Assembly (NCBI RefSeq): GCF_945269915.1
Contig: NZ_CALYOY010000016.1
Location: 1-45,571, forward strand
DNA: 45,571 bases
Source: an uncultured Bifidobacterium sp.
Lineage (GTDB): Bacteria > Actinomycetota > Actinomycetes > Actinomycetales > Bifidobacteriaceae
Reading direction: 5' to 3'
Positions 1 through 7,114 of this stretch are shown here, piece by piece (within the stretch, counting starts at the first letter, position 1; each line of letters opens with the position of its first letter). The notes under the pieces are model-generated. The model was not told where the DNA came from and ran no database searches. It was given only the letters and a program-made list of their open reading frames with translations. A program made the position numbers and the translations under genes.

Positions 1-22
1 AGGGGCTGGACGGGGCGCGCCA

Positions 23-34
23 GGGGGGGGGGGG
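23..34. repeat. Homopolymer run of 12 G
   Basis: Twelve consecutive G residues lie in the short non-coding stretch downstream of glnA. Runs of this length are prone to slipped-strand length change and to sequencing error. No gene is visible across it inside the window, so no phase-variable gene can be assigned. It could belong to a feature beyond the left edge. Confidence 0.6.
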
Positions 35-58
35 CGTCCTTGCGCCGGGGAAGGCAAA

Positions 59-86
59 GACCCCCGGCGGGTCTCCGCCGGGGGTC
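59..86 (-). terminator. Terminator of glnA
   Basis: A perfect 12-bp inverted repeat (arms 59-70 and 75-86, loop GTCT) lies 35 bp beyond the glnA stop. Read on the minus strand, the GC-rich stem is followed by CTTTGCCTT, a short and imperfect T tract. It is a good candidate for a factor-independent terminator. Confidence 0.75.
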
Positions 87-120
87 GGTCTCATCCGGGT
101 CCAGTCGGCCCGGGTGCGTT

Positions 121-1557
121 TCAGATGTGGAAGTAGAGTTCGTACTCCAGGGGGGTGGGGGCCAGGCGGGCCTGGTCGAGTTCACCCCGCTTCAGATCCA
201 GCCAGGTCTCGATCAGGTCATCGGAAAAGACGTCGCCCTCACTCAGGAAGTCATGGTCCTCCTCCAGGGCGTTCAGGGCCTCCTCCAGGGAGCCGGGAAC
301 CTGCTTGATCTGGTCGTGCTCCTCCGGGGGCAGCTCGTAGAGGTCCTTGTCCACGGGTGCCGGGGGCTCGGTGTGGTTGAGGATGCCGTCCAGGCCGGCC
401 ATGAGCTGGGCCGAGAAGGCCAGGAAGGGGTTGCAGGAGGGGTCGGGCGCCCGGAACTCGATGCGCTTGGCGGCGGGGGAGGTGCCGGCCAGGGGGATGC
501 GGATGGCGGCGGAACGGTTCCTGGCCGAATAGACCAGATTGACCGGGGCCTCGTAGCCGGGGACCAGCCGCTTGTAGGAGTTCATCGAGGGGTTGGTGAA
601 GGCCAGGACCGAGGAGGCGTGCCTGATCAGTCCGCCCACATACCAGCGGGCGATGTCGGAGAGGCCGCCGTAGCCCTTCTCGTCGTAGAAGAGGGGCTTG
701 CCATCCTTCCAGAGGGACTGGTGGCAGTGCATCCCGGTCCCGTTGTCGCCGGCGATGGGCTTGGGCATGAAGGTGGCCGCCTTGCCGGCCAGGGCCGCGG
801 TCTCGTGGACCACGTACTTGTACTTCATCAGGTCGTCACCGGCGTGCAGGAGGGTGTTGAACCGGTAGTTGATCTCCTGCTGACCGGCTCCGCCCACCTC
901 GTGGTGGGCACGTTCCAGGATCAGACCTACCTTCTGCAGGTTGGCGACCATGTCGTCGCGCAGGTCCTGGTAGTGGTCAATCGGGGGAACGGGGAAGTAC
1001 CCTTTCTTTACGCGGTTCTTGAAGCCGATGTTCTCGGACCCGTCGTCCTCGATTTCGGCACCCGAGTTCCAGGGGGCCTCGATGGAGTCGACCTCGTAGA
1101 AGGACCGCTGCATGCTGTTCTCGAAGCGCACCTTGTCGAAGATGAAGAACTCCGCCTCGGGGGCGAAGGAGGCTGTGTCGGCGATGCCGGTCGACTTCAG
1201 GTAGGCCTCGGCCTTGGAGGCGATCTGCCTGGGGTCGCGGGAGTAGGGCTCGTCGGTCAGCGGGTCGACGATCGAGAAGGCCACATCCAGGGTCTTGTGC
1301 TTGCGGAAGGGATCCAGGTAGGCGGTTTCCGGATCAGGAATCAGCTTCATGTCCGATTCGTTGATGGCCTGGAAACCCTGGACGGAGGAGCCGTCGAAGG
1401 CCATGCCGTCCGTGAAGGCGTCCTTGAGGAACTCGCTGGCGGGAACGGTGAAGTGTTGCTGGACACCGATCAGGTCGGTGAACCTGACGGAGACGTACTC
1501 CACGCCCTCCTGATTGATCACAGCTTCACAGTCGGCCTTTGACTTCAGTTCTGTCAC
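121..1557 (-). CDS. glnA: Glutamine synthetase, type I
   Basis: This 478-residue enzyme makes glutamine from glutamate, ammonia and ATP in the cytoplasm, and is the main ammonium-assimilation step. Length and sequence fit the GSI-beta type: the N-terminal beta-grasp part contains [10 protein letters not shown], the metal-site motif [10 protein letters not shown] is present, and NRSAAIRIP lies in the C-terminal catalytic half. Tyr407 in [10 protein letters not shown] is the position adenylylated by GlnE in this subtype, so post-translational control is likely. The start is GTG at 1557, with AAAGGAG a few bases upstream. The gene stands alone with its own leader (1558-1690) and terminator (59-86). 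The leader contains interleaved inverted repeats that could bind a nitrogen regulator. Confidence 0.97.
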   Translation of the reverse strand: MTELKSKADCEAVINQEGVEYVSVRFTDLIGVQQHFTVPASEFLKDAFTDGMAFDGSSVQGFQAINESDMKLIPDPETAYLDPFRKHKTLDVAFSIVDPLTDEPYSRDPRQIASKAEAYLKSTGIADTASFAPEAEFFIFDKVRFENSMQRSFYEVDSIEAPWNSGAEIEDDGSENIGFKNRVKKGYFPVPPIDHYQDLRDDMVANLQKVGLILERAHHEVGGAGQQEINYRFNTLLHAGDDLMKYKYVVHETAALAGKAATFMPKPIAGDNGTGMHCHQSLWKDGKPLFYDEKGYGGLSDIARWYVGGLIRHASSVLAFTNPSMNSYKRLVPGYEAPVNLVYSARNRSAAIRIPLAGTSPAAKRIEFRAPDPSCNPFLAFSAQLMAGLDGILNHTEPPAPVDKDLYELPPEEHDQIKQVPGSLEEALNALEEDHDFLSEGDVFSDDLIETWLDLKRGELDQARLAPTPLEYELYFHI

Positions 1558-1633
1558 TGAACTGCTCCTTTCATGAAATCCGTTATGGTCATACAGTCTA
1601 AGAGACCCGAGTTTTCGCCAATCCGCAACTTAG

Positions 1634-1668
1634 GTTACGGGGTTGTTTCGTACCCGCGAAACGGTAAC
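1634..1668 (-). promoter_or_regulatory. Interleaved inverted repeats in the glnA leader
   Basis: Two inverted repeats overlap here: GTTAC/GTAAC (1634-1638 and 1664-1668) and GTTTCG/CGAAAC (1645-1650 and 1657-1662). The GTTAC and GAAAC words resemble halves of actinobacterial GlnR boxes, but the spacing is not the classical one. An operator for glnA is an inference from position. The repeats lie about 80-110 bp upstream of the GTG start. Confidence 0.35.
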
Positions 1669-1693
1669 ACCGGCGTGACAGCCTCTGATACGG

Positions 1694-1730
1694 AAAAACC
1701 CGACACTGAACACTGAGGGTCGGTGTCGGG
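1694..1730 (-). terminator. Terminator of the DUF4191 gene
   Basis: CCCGACAC (1699-1706) and GTGTCGGG (1723-1730) form an 8-bp stem. On the minus strand it is followed directly by TTTTTCC, the usual layout of a factor-independent terminator. It begins 20 bp after the stop of the upstream minus-strand gene and separates that gene from glnA. Confidence 0.75.
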
Positions 1731-1749
1731 GGTGGATGCATGGGCTCGG

Positions 1750-2481
1750 TCAGCGGCCGCGCATGGCCTTGCGGCTGACATGAACCTTGGTGGGGTCGAT
1801 GCCCTTTGGCATGCCCAGTGCGCTCTGGCGTTTCTGGAGGGTGATCAGACGCTCGTTCAGGATCGCCAGCTCGTCGGACGTCATTCTGGCCTTCTTCCTG
1901 ATGACCTCTCGCTGCAGCTTGTTCAACGGCACCTGCTTGGGGCCCTGACCGACACTGATCATATAGATGGGAATGTCGGAACCCTGGGTGATGCGTCGGA
2001 TCTTCTCCTCCTCGCGCCTCATGGCCTTGGTCACCCTGGCGTAGTCGCCCTCACCAACCAGGTAGACGCCGGTACGGCCGGTGCCGCGCCAGATGGCGTC
2101 CTTGGTCTTGGCGTCGATCCAGACGGGGTCCTGGGGGAACCTGAAGCCGGCCCTGGAGATGTTGCCCAGTACCGCGGCCGCCGCACCTGGGCGGCCCTCC
2201 ATCTTGGCATAGCCCACCCTGTCGGAGCGGCGGGTCAGGGTCATCGTGGCCAGGAGGAGGCCCACCATGATGCCCAGAAGGACAAAGAGGATCCAGCTCA
2301 ACCAGCCGACGTGGAAGATGAAGCAGACCGTGACGGCCACCGCGGTAGGCACCAGGATGGCCACCAGGAGGAGCCAGGGCAGGGCCTTGTCCTCGGCATA
2401 GGTGAATTGGAAGATCTTTCTGATCTGGGAAATCGTGCCCTTCTTCTTTTTCGGCTTCTTGGCCCTATCCTCTTGTGCCAT
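1750..2481 (-). CDS. DUF4191 family membrane protein
   Basis: This 243-residue protein matches the actinobacterial DUF4191 family, whose function is unknown. A lysine-rich N-terminus (KKPKKKKG) precedes two adjacent hydrophobic segments at about residues 34-55 and 59-80. A soluble C-terminal part of about 160 residues follows, with the conserved-looking stretches VGYAKMEGRPGAAAAVL and WRGTGRTGVYLVGEG. The basic N-terminus and paired helices predict a membrane protein with both ends in the cytoplasm. It lies between the flavoprotein gene and glnA on the same strand, 37 bp after the former, and has its own terminator. Family assignment is confident; no molecular role can be stated. Confidence 0.85.
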   Translation of the reverse strand: MAQEDRAKKPKKKKGTISQIRKIFQFTYAEDKALPWLLLVAILVPTAVAVTVCFIFHVGWLSWILFVLLGIMVGLLLATMTLTRRSDRVGYAKMEGRPGAAAAVLGNISRAGFRFPQDPVWIDAKTKDAIWRGTGRTGVYLVGEGDYARVTKAMRREEEKIRRITQGSDIPIYMISVGQGPKQVPLNKLQREVIRKKARMTSDELAILNERLITLQKRQSALGMPKGIDPTKVHVSRKAMRGR

Positions 2482-2518
2482 ACCATCCTCACTTGGAAAC
2501 GTTCACTGGTTGACCAGT

Positions 2519-4006
2519 CTACCGCATGTTCAGGGGTCGTTCGTCGGCTTTGAGCAGAGCTTCGCCTATGGCTTCGCTGAAGGTCGGATGGGGATGGATC
2601 AGAACCGCCGCCCGGTCCAGGGGGACCCGGTTGCCCACCAGCTGCTGAATTTCGGCGATGTTCTCCGAGGCCTGGGGGGAGACCACCTCCAGGCCGACAA
2701 CGATCCGGGTGCCCAGATCGGAGGAGGGGCAGGCCGTGACCAGGCTCAGGGTGCCCTGGTACCCGCTCATCCGCATGCGCGAGTTGGCCTGCATGGGGTA
2801 TATGGTCTCCTCGACCTGATTCAGGGTGGGGTCGTCCTGGGCCTCCTGCCTGGTGTAGCCCACCGAGGCCGCCTGGGGGGACGAATAGACCACCTGGGGG
2901 ATGGTGGATTCCCTGACCGGCTCGGGGTCAAGGCCGGCCGCGGCCTCGGCCAGGGTGATGCCCTGCTGGAAGGCCCGGTGGGCCAGGTGGTGGCCCGGGG
3001 TGATATCGCCCAGGGCCCAGACGCGTTCACGGCTGGTTCTGCCCTGGGAATCGGTCAGAATCTGCCCGGATTCGTCGGTGTCGATACCCAGACCCTCCAT
3101 CCAGTCCTGATCGGTCTGGGGGTCCCTGCCGATGGCGGCCAGGACCAGGTCGGTCTCCAACCGTGCCGCATCCCCTTCGCCTTGGGTGGGACCGTAGGTG
3201 ACGGTCAGGGGTTTGTCGGCGCCGGAATCGGAGATTGACCTGCAGGTGGAGCCGGGGATGATGATGAAGCCCTGACGTTTCAGTTCCCGGGTCATGACCA
3301 GACCGGTCCGCCGCCCCCAGTGGGAGAGGACCCGGTCGCGACGGATCATCAAGGTGACCTCGGCACCGGCCTGGTGCCAGATGGTGGCGAATTCCAGGGC
3401 CACGTCCCCTGCACCGACCACCAGGACGCGTTTGGGGAAGGGCTTGAGCTGCAGGGCCCTGTCGGAGTCGATGACCCGGTTGCCGAAGGGGATGCCCGGC
3501 AGGGGGCGCGACCTGGAGCCCATGGCCAGGACCGTGTCGCAGGTGGTCAGTCGGCGGGTGGAACCATCGGGTGTCTCGACCGCAACAAGGCCGTCACCGA
3601 CGATGGACCCCTCTCCCCGGATCAGGTCCACCTTCCGTTGGGCGAGGAGCTGGGCAAGTCCGCCGGTCATGGCTCCGACCATCTCGTCCTGGTAGGCGGC
3701 CAGGCGCTGGTAATCGATGCCCTGGGCCCGGACCCGGATGCCCATGGATGCGCCCAGGGCCGCCTGCTCCAAGACCTGTGTGGCGGTCAGGAGGGCCTTG
3801 GTCGGGATGCACCCCCGGTTCAGGCAGGTTCCGCCCGGTATGGGGTCGCGCTCGATCAGGGCCACCCGGGCCCCGAGCTCCGCAGAACGCAGGGCCGCGG
3901 AATACCCGCCTGGCCCTGACCCGATGATGATGACGTCGTACTGACGTTTGGAACTGTTCAAAGGGTCCGACGAAACGGAATCAATGCCATCTTCTGCTTG
4001 GTTCAT
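2519..4006 (-). CDS. lpd: Dihydrolipoyl dehydrogenase-type flavoprotein
   Basis: This 495-residue class I pyridine nucleotide-disulfide oxidoreductase has the full domain order. The N-terminal FAD motif is VIIIGSGPGGYSAA, followed by the redox-active pair in GGTCLNRGCIPTKALL. The NAD site is VLVVGAGDVALEFA, the second FAD motif is VWALGDI, and the dimerisation domain ends in HPHPTFSEAIGEALL with the His-x4-Glu catalytic pair. This fits lipoamide dehydrogenase rather than glutathione or mercuric reductase. The ATG at 4006 begins MNQAEDG. An upstream in-frame ATG at 4159 would add a Pro/Gly-rich extension that reads through the hairpin terminator at 4115-4143, so I rejected it. No lipoate-dependent E1/E2 genes lie nearby, leaving its partner complex unclear. 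Confidence 0.85.
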   Translation of the reverse strand: MNQAEDGIDSVSSDPLNSSKRQYDVIIIGSGPGGYSAALRSAELGARVALIERDPIPGGTCLNRGCIPTKALLTATQVLEQAALGASMGIRVRAQGIDYQRLAAYQDEMVGAMTGGLAQLLAQRKVDLIRGEGSIVGDGLVAVETPDGSTRRLTTCDTVLAMGSRSRPLPGIPFGNRVIDSDRALQLKPFPKRVLVVGAGDVALEFATIWHQAGAEVTLMIRRDRVLSHWGRRTGLVMTRELKRQGFIIIPGSTCRSISDSGADKPLTVTYGPTQGEGDAARLETDLVLAAIGRDPQTDQDWMEGLGIDTDESGQILTDSQGRTSRERVWALGDITPGHHLAHRAFQQGITLAEAAAGLDPEPVRESTIPQVVYSSPQAASVGYTRQEAQDDPTLNQVEETIYPMQANSRMRMSGYQGTLSLVTACPSSDLGTRIVVGLEVVSPQASENIAEIQQLVGNRVPLDRAAVLIHPHPTFSEAIGEALLKADERPLNMR

Positions 4007-4111
4007 AGTTGCCCATGCTAGTGGGGAAGGCGGTGCAGGGCCATGTGGTTTGCACACTGTGGGCACTTCCCGCCAACCCGGTCCCTTAGCCCCGGTTCCC
4101 GGAGAAATATC

Positions 4112-4143
4112 AAAACCGCCCGGCCCCGGTCGGGGAGGGCGGT
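4112..4143 (-). terminator. Terminator of the DUF3043 gene
   Basis: An outer stem (4115-4121 with 4137-4143) and an inner stem CCCCG/CGGGG (4124-4128 with 4131-4135) form one GC-rich hairpin. On the minus strand it is followed by TTTTGATATTT. It sits about 45 bp after the stop of the DUF3043 gene and upstream of lpd, so it should stop transcription between them. Confidence 0.8.
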
Positions 4144-4185
4144 CTGTGATTCCCCGCAATCAGCCGGTTGTGTGCCGGTCCCGTT

Positions 4186-4824
4186 CTACTTTGGCCAGTT
4201 GCCGCGTTTGGGTGAGGTCGGTTTGGGGACCCGCCAACGGCGTACCATCATGGCCCGCTGCCAGGCATAGCTGGCTGAACGGGACCCTCTGGCCACGGAG
4301 CGCTCCCCGAACTTCCCGATGAGTTTGGTCTTGAGCCTGCGCCACATCAGCCAGGTATCGAGGATGCCGATGATGATGTAGACGTAGATGGCGATGGTCA
4401 CGATCAGGTTGATGGTGGTCGCGGTGGCCGGGCTCGTGACGGAGCTGGTGAACAAGGATATAAACATACCCACTATAAGGACCATGATGGCCGGGAAGGA
4501 CCACTCGAGCAGGTTGAACCGAGCATCCACGTAATCGCGGATGTAGACCCTCCAGGGCAGGCGTTCCGCCTTGGGCATGTGGACCACGTCCCCCGTTTTC
4601 ATGGCCTCGTACTGGGCGTCCTCCCTGGCCCGGATGCGTGCCTTGGCGGCCTTGCGGCTGGCCTTGCGGTCCTTGGGAACCAGAGGGCGCAGTGTCTGGG
4701 CTTCCGCCACCTTACGTTTGGGAGTCGGTCGCCCCTTGCCCTCGGTACGGTCCCGGGTCTCCCCGGTGTCTGATTCCTGGCCCTGGGCCTTCTTGTCCTT
4801 GCCTGTGAAGGGGTTCCATGTCAT
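4186..4824 (-). CDS. DUF3043 family membrane protein
   Basis: This 212-residue protein belongs to the actinobacterial DUF3043 family of unknown function. The first 80 residues are highly charged (GKDKKAQGQE, then KDRKASRKAAKARIRAREDAQ). Next come the family-typical RVYIRDYVDARFNLLEWSFP, two hydrophobic segments at about residues 112-130 and 137-160, and a basic tail. A two-helix membrane protein with a long cytoplasmic N-terminal arm is the best reading. It is divergent from the M20 peptidase gene, with 53 bp between the two starts, and is closed by the hairpin at 4112-4143. No function is inferred. Confidence 0.85.
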   Translation of the reverse strand: MTWNPFTGKDKKAQGQESDTGETRDRTEGKGRPTPKRKVAEAQTLRPLVPKDRKASRKAAKARIRAREDAQYEAMKTGDVVHMPKAERLPWRVYIRDYVDARFNLLEWSFPAIMVLIVGMFISLFTSSVTSPATATTINLIVTIAIYVYIIIGILDTWLMWRRLKTKLIGKFGERSVARGSRSASYAWQRAMMVRRWRVPKPTSPKRGNWPK

Positions 4825-4877
4825 GCGAACAGGTTACGGTGACGCCTAGACTCATCAGCGTTTTCAGGAGGTTGGAC

Positions 4878-6245
4878 ATGACGGATCCACGGTTGGAGGA
4901 GATTGGCAGAAGGGTGGGGTCCGACTGGACCAGGATCACCGACCTGCTCAAGGACAAGATCGCCCTGGGGTCTGTCTCCGCCAAGGGCATCACCGGTGAC
5001 CACATGCGCCGTTCTGCCGAATTCGTGGCCGAGGAGCTGATCAGGGTGGGCATCGAGGCCGAAGTGGTCCAATCCACCAACAGGGATGGCACCCCGGGTG
5101 CATACGAGGTGGTCGGCTCCAGGATCGTCGACCCCGAAGCCCCCACGGTCCTCCTCTACGCCCACCACGATGTTCAGCCCGTTCCCGATCCGACCGTCTG
5201 GGACACGGACCCCTTCGTCGGGGTGGAGCGCGACGACAGGCTCTACGGGCGCGGCTCGGCCGACGACGGTGGCGGCATCGCCATCCATTCCGGAGCCCTT
5301 CATGCCCTGGGCGATGACCTCAAGGTCAACATCAGGGTCTTCATCGAAGGGGAGGAGGAGATGGGGTCCCCCAGCTTCATCCCCTTCATCGAGGCCCATA
5401 GGGAGGAGTTCGACTCCGACCTGATCATCGTGGCCGATTCGGGTAACTGGTCCGACCGCATCCCCAGCCTGACCACCTCCCTGCGGGGCAACTCCGATCT
5501 GGACGTCACGGTCAAGGTCCTGGAGCACCCGGTCCATTCGGGTCAGTTCGGCGGCCCCATCCTGGATTCCAACACCCTGGCGGCCATGCTGATCGCCTCC
5601 ATGTACAACGACCAGGGCGAGCTGGAGGTCCCGGGTCTCGAGGGCGGGCAACCCATCGGTGGCCTCCAACGCGACCTGGACCCCGACCAGGTGCGCAGCG
5701 ACGCCGGGGTGGTGGCTTCCTACCGTCTGGCCGGCACCGGTTCCCTGGCATCCAGGCTCTGGACCAAGCCCTCGGCATCGATCATCGGGTTCGACGCCCA
5801 TCCGGTCGAGGGATCCTTCAACGTCCTGGCCGACAGCACCCGCTTCCGTATCTCCCTGAGGACGGCCCCCACCCAGCGCCCAGAGGAGGCACAGAAGGCC
5901 CTGGCCGATTTCCTGCGCTCGCATGCCCCCCTGGGTGCCCAGGTCGAGGTTTCCTACGGGGAGAACGGGATGGGATGGGCCATGGATCCGGACAGCCGTG
6001 TGGTCCGGGATGCCGAGGAGTCCATGCGCCAGGCCTTCGGATGCGATCCGGTCAACAAGGGGGAGGGTGGTTCCATCCCCTTCATTCCCGAACTCAAACG
6101 TCTCTTCCCCCGGGCCCAGGTCCTGGTCACCGGCCCGGAGGACCCCCAGGCCAATGCCCACAGTCCCAACGAGTCCATATCCCTCTACGGTCTCGAGCGC
6201 AATGTCATCGCCGAAGCCCTCCTCCTGGACCGCCTGGGGGCTTGA
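4878..6245 (+). CDS. M20 family dipeptidase
   Basis: This 455-residue zinc-dependent metallopeptidase is of the M20 dipeptidase/carboxypeptidase type. Visible metal-site motifs are LLYAHHDVQP (first His/Asp), GRGSADDGGG (bridging Asp), EGEEEMGSP (catalytic Glu and metal Glu), a later VADSG aspartate, and the C-terminal His in ANAHSPNE. The central lid domain at about residues 190-340 contains the usual HPVHSGQFGG. The ATG at 4878 is chosen because AGGAGG lies 6 bp before it; an in-frame ATG at 4818 would run into the divergent gene. It probably hydrolyses peptides in the cytoplasm. The exact substrate is not readable. Confidence 0.9.
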   Translation: MTDPRLEEIGRRVGSDWTRITDLLKDKIALGSVSAKGITGDHMRRSAEFVAEELIRVGIEAEVVQSTNRDGTPGAYEVVGSRIVDPEAPTVLLYAHHDVQPVPDPTVWDTDPFVGVERDDRLYGRGSADDGGGIAIHSGALHALGDDLKVNIRVFIEGEEEMGSPSFIPFIEAHREEFDSDLIIVADSGNWSDRIPSLTTSLRGNSDLDVTVKVLEHPVHSGQFGGPILDSNTLAAMLIASMYNDQGELEVPGLEGGQPIGGLQRDLDPDQVRSDAGVVASYRLAGTGSLASRLWTKPSASIIGFDAHPVEGSFNVLADSTRFRISLRTAPTQRPEEAQKALADFLRSHAPLGAQVEVSYGENGMGWAMDPDSRVVRDAEESMRQAFGCDPVNKGEGGSIPFIPELKRLFPRAQVLVTGPEDPQANAHSPNESISLYGLERNVIAEALLLDRLGA

Positions 6246-6270
6246 CCAAGGCAGGTCCTAGGATGGCTGA

Positions 6271-6370
6271 TGACACGGGGGCCGCATGCCGCAAAGCAGC
6301 GTGTGGCTGAGAGGAGGCTCAGCCTCAACCGGACGAACGTTTACCGGGCAATGCCGGCGCACGGATGTCA
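6271..6370 (+). promoter_or_regulatory. TPP riboswitch (THI-box)
   Basis: The closing helix is TGACA (6271-6275) with TGTCA (6366-6370). The pyrimidine-sensor arm contains the invariant CTGAGA (6307-6312). The pyrophosphate-sensor side has GAAC (6335-6338) followed by ACCGGGCAATGCCGGCG (6343-6359), matching the consensus CTGGATAATGCCAGCG position for position apart from compensated stem bases. The aptamer precedes a YkoE-like ECF transporter gene, a classic thiamine-regulon target. Thiamine pyrophosphate binding should lower expression of the transporter, which is established behaviour for this class. Confidence 0.93.
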
Positions 6371-6378
6371 CTCGGCCC

Positions 6379-6425
6379 GTGCCTGAACAGGACGCACACC
6401 CACGGGTGTGCCTACGGAAAGGCAC
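6379..6425 (+). promoter_or_regulatory. Probable expression platform of the TPP riboswitch
   Basis: Between aptamer and start codon lie a 7-bp hairpin (6394-6400 with 6405-6411) and a possible longer pairing of GTGCC (6379-6383) with GGCAC (6421-6425). The latter would enclose the AAAGG ribosome-binding site at 6418-6422. No T tract follows, so control by hiding the ribosome-binding site is more likely than termination. The switching partner helix was not worked out. Confidence 0.5.
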
Positions 6426-6430
6426 AGATC

Positions 6431-7114
6431 ATGAATCAGCAACAAACCCCAACCAAGGGTACCGAAGGCAGGACCGACGGGGCTCAGGGGACCATTCGCA
6501 TCCATCATTCCAACCGCTGGCGGGTGGTCGACATCGCCGTGGCATCGGTCATCGGCGTGGCCAGCGCGGTCATCTACTGGGTGGTGGCCATCGTCACCAC
6601 GGTGCCCTGGTCCCTCCTGGACGGGATCATCCCAGGCCTGGCCGGCATCCTCAACGGGCTCTATCTCTTCGCCGCCCCCCTGGCCATCGTCATTGTGCGT
6701 CGCCCCGGGGCGGCCATCTATGCCGAGGTGGTCGCCGCTGTCCTGGAGTCCCTCCTGGGCAGCCAGTGGGTCCCTGTCGAGGTCTTCCTGATCGGCCTCC
6801 TCCAGGGCGCCATGGCCGAGCTGGTCTTTGCCCTCTGTCGGTACCGCCGCTGGAACCTGCCCACGGTCACCCTGTCGGGGATGGCCGCCGGTTTCGGCTG
6901 CTGGCTCTACACCTTCTGCACCCACCTCCAGGCCATCAGCCCGGCCGGCCCCTATGGACTGGTTTATCTGGTGACCACCATGATCTCCGGCGCCCTCCTG
7001 GCAGGCGTCCTGGTCTGGTACCTCTACCTGGCCATCGCCCGGACCGGTGCCCTTGACCGGTTCGAGTCCGGACGCCTCCCCAGGGCGGGCAAGGAAGAAG
7101 GAACCGTCGAGTGA
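6431..7114 (+). CDS. ykoE: ECF transporter S component, YkoE type
   Basis: This 227-residue integral membrane protein would be the substrate-binding (S) subunit of an energy-coupling-factor transporter for thiamine or its hydroxymethylpyrimidine precursor. Five or six hydrophobic segments are visible, including VVDIAVASVIGVASAVIYW, LAGILNGLYLFAAPLAIVI and LVYLVTTMISGALLAGV. The pattern with AAPLAIVIVRRPGAAIYAE and SQWVPVEVFLIGLLQGAMAE is that of YkoE proteins. The ATG at 6431 is preferred because the earlier in-frame ATG at 6365 lies inside the riboswitch. It overlaps the next gene by GTGA, which implies translational coupling. The riboswitch supports a thiamine-related substrate. Confidence 0.88.
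   Translation: MNQQQTPTKGTEGRTDGAQGTIRIHHSNRWRVVDIAVASVIGVASAVIYWVVAIVTTVPWSLLDGIIPGLAGILNGLYLFAAPLAIVIVRRPGAAIYAEVVAAVLESLLGSQWVPVEVFLIGLLQGAMAELVFALCRYRRWNLPTVTLSGMAAGFGCWLYTFCTHLQAISPAGPYGLVYLVTTMISGALLAGVLVWYLYLAIARTGALDRFESGRLPRAGKEEGTVE

Noticed and set aside
40-1542. 500-codon open frame on the plus strand opposite glnA
   Set aside because: It is the complement of a confidently identified glutamine synthetase gene. The Gly/Val-rich translation matches no family, and high GC commonly leaves such open frames.
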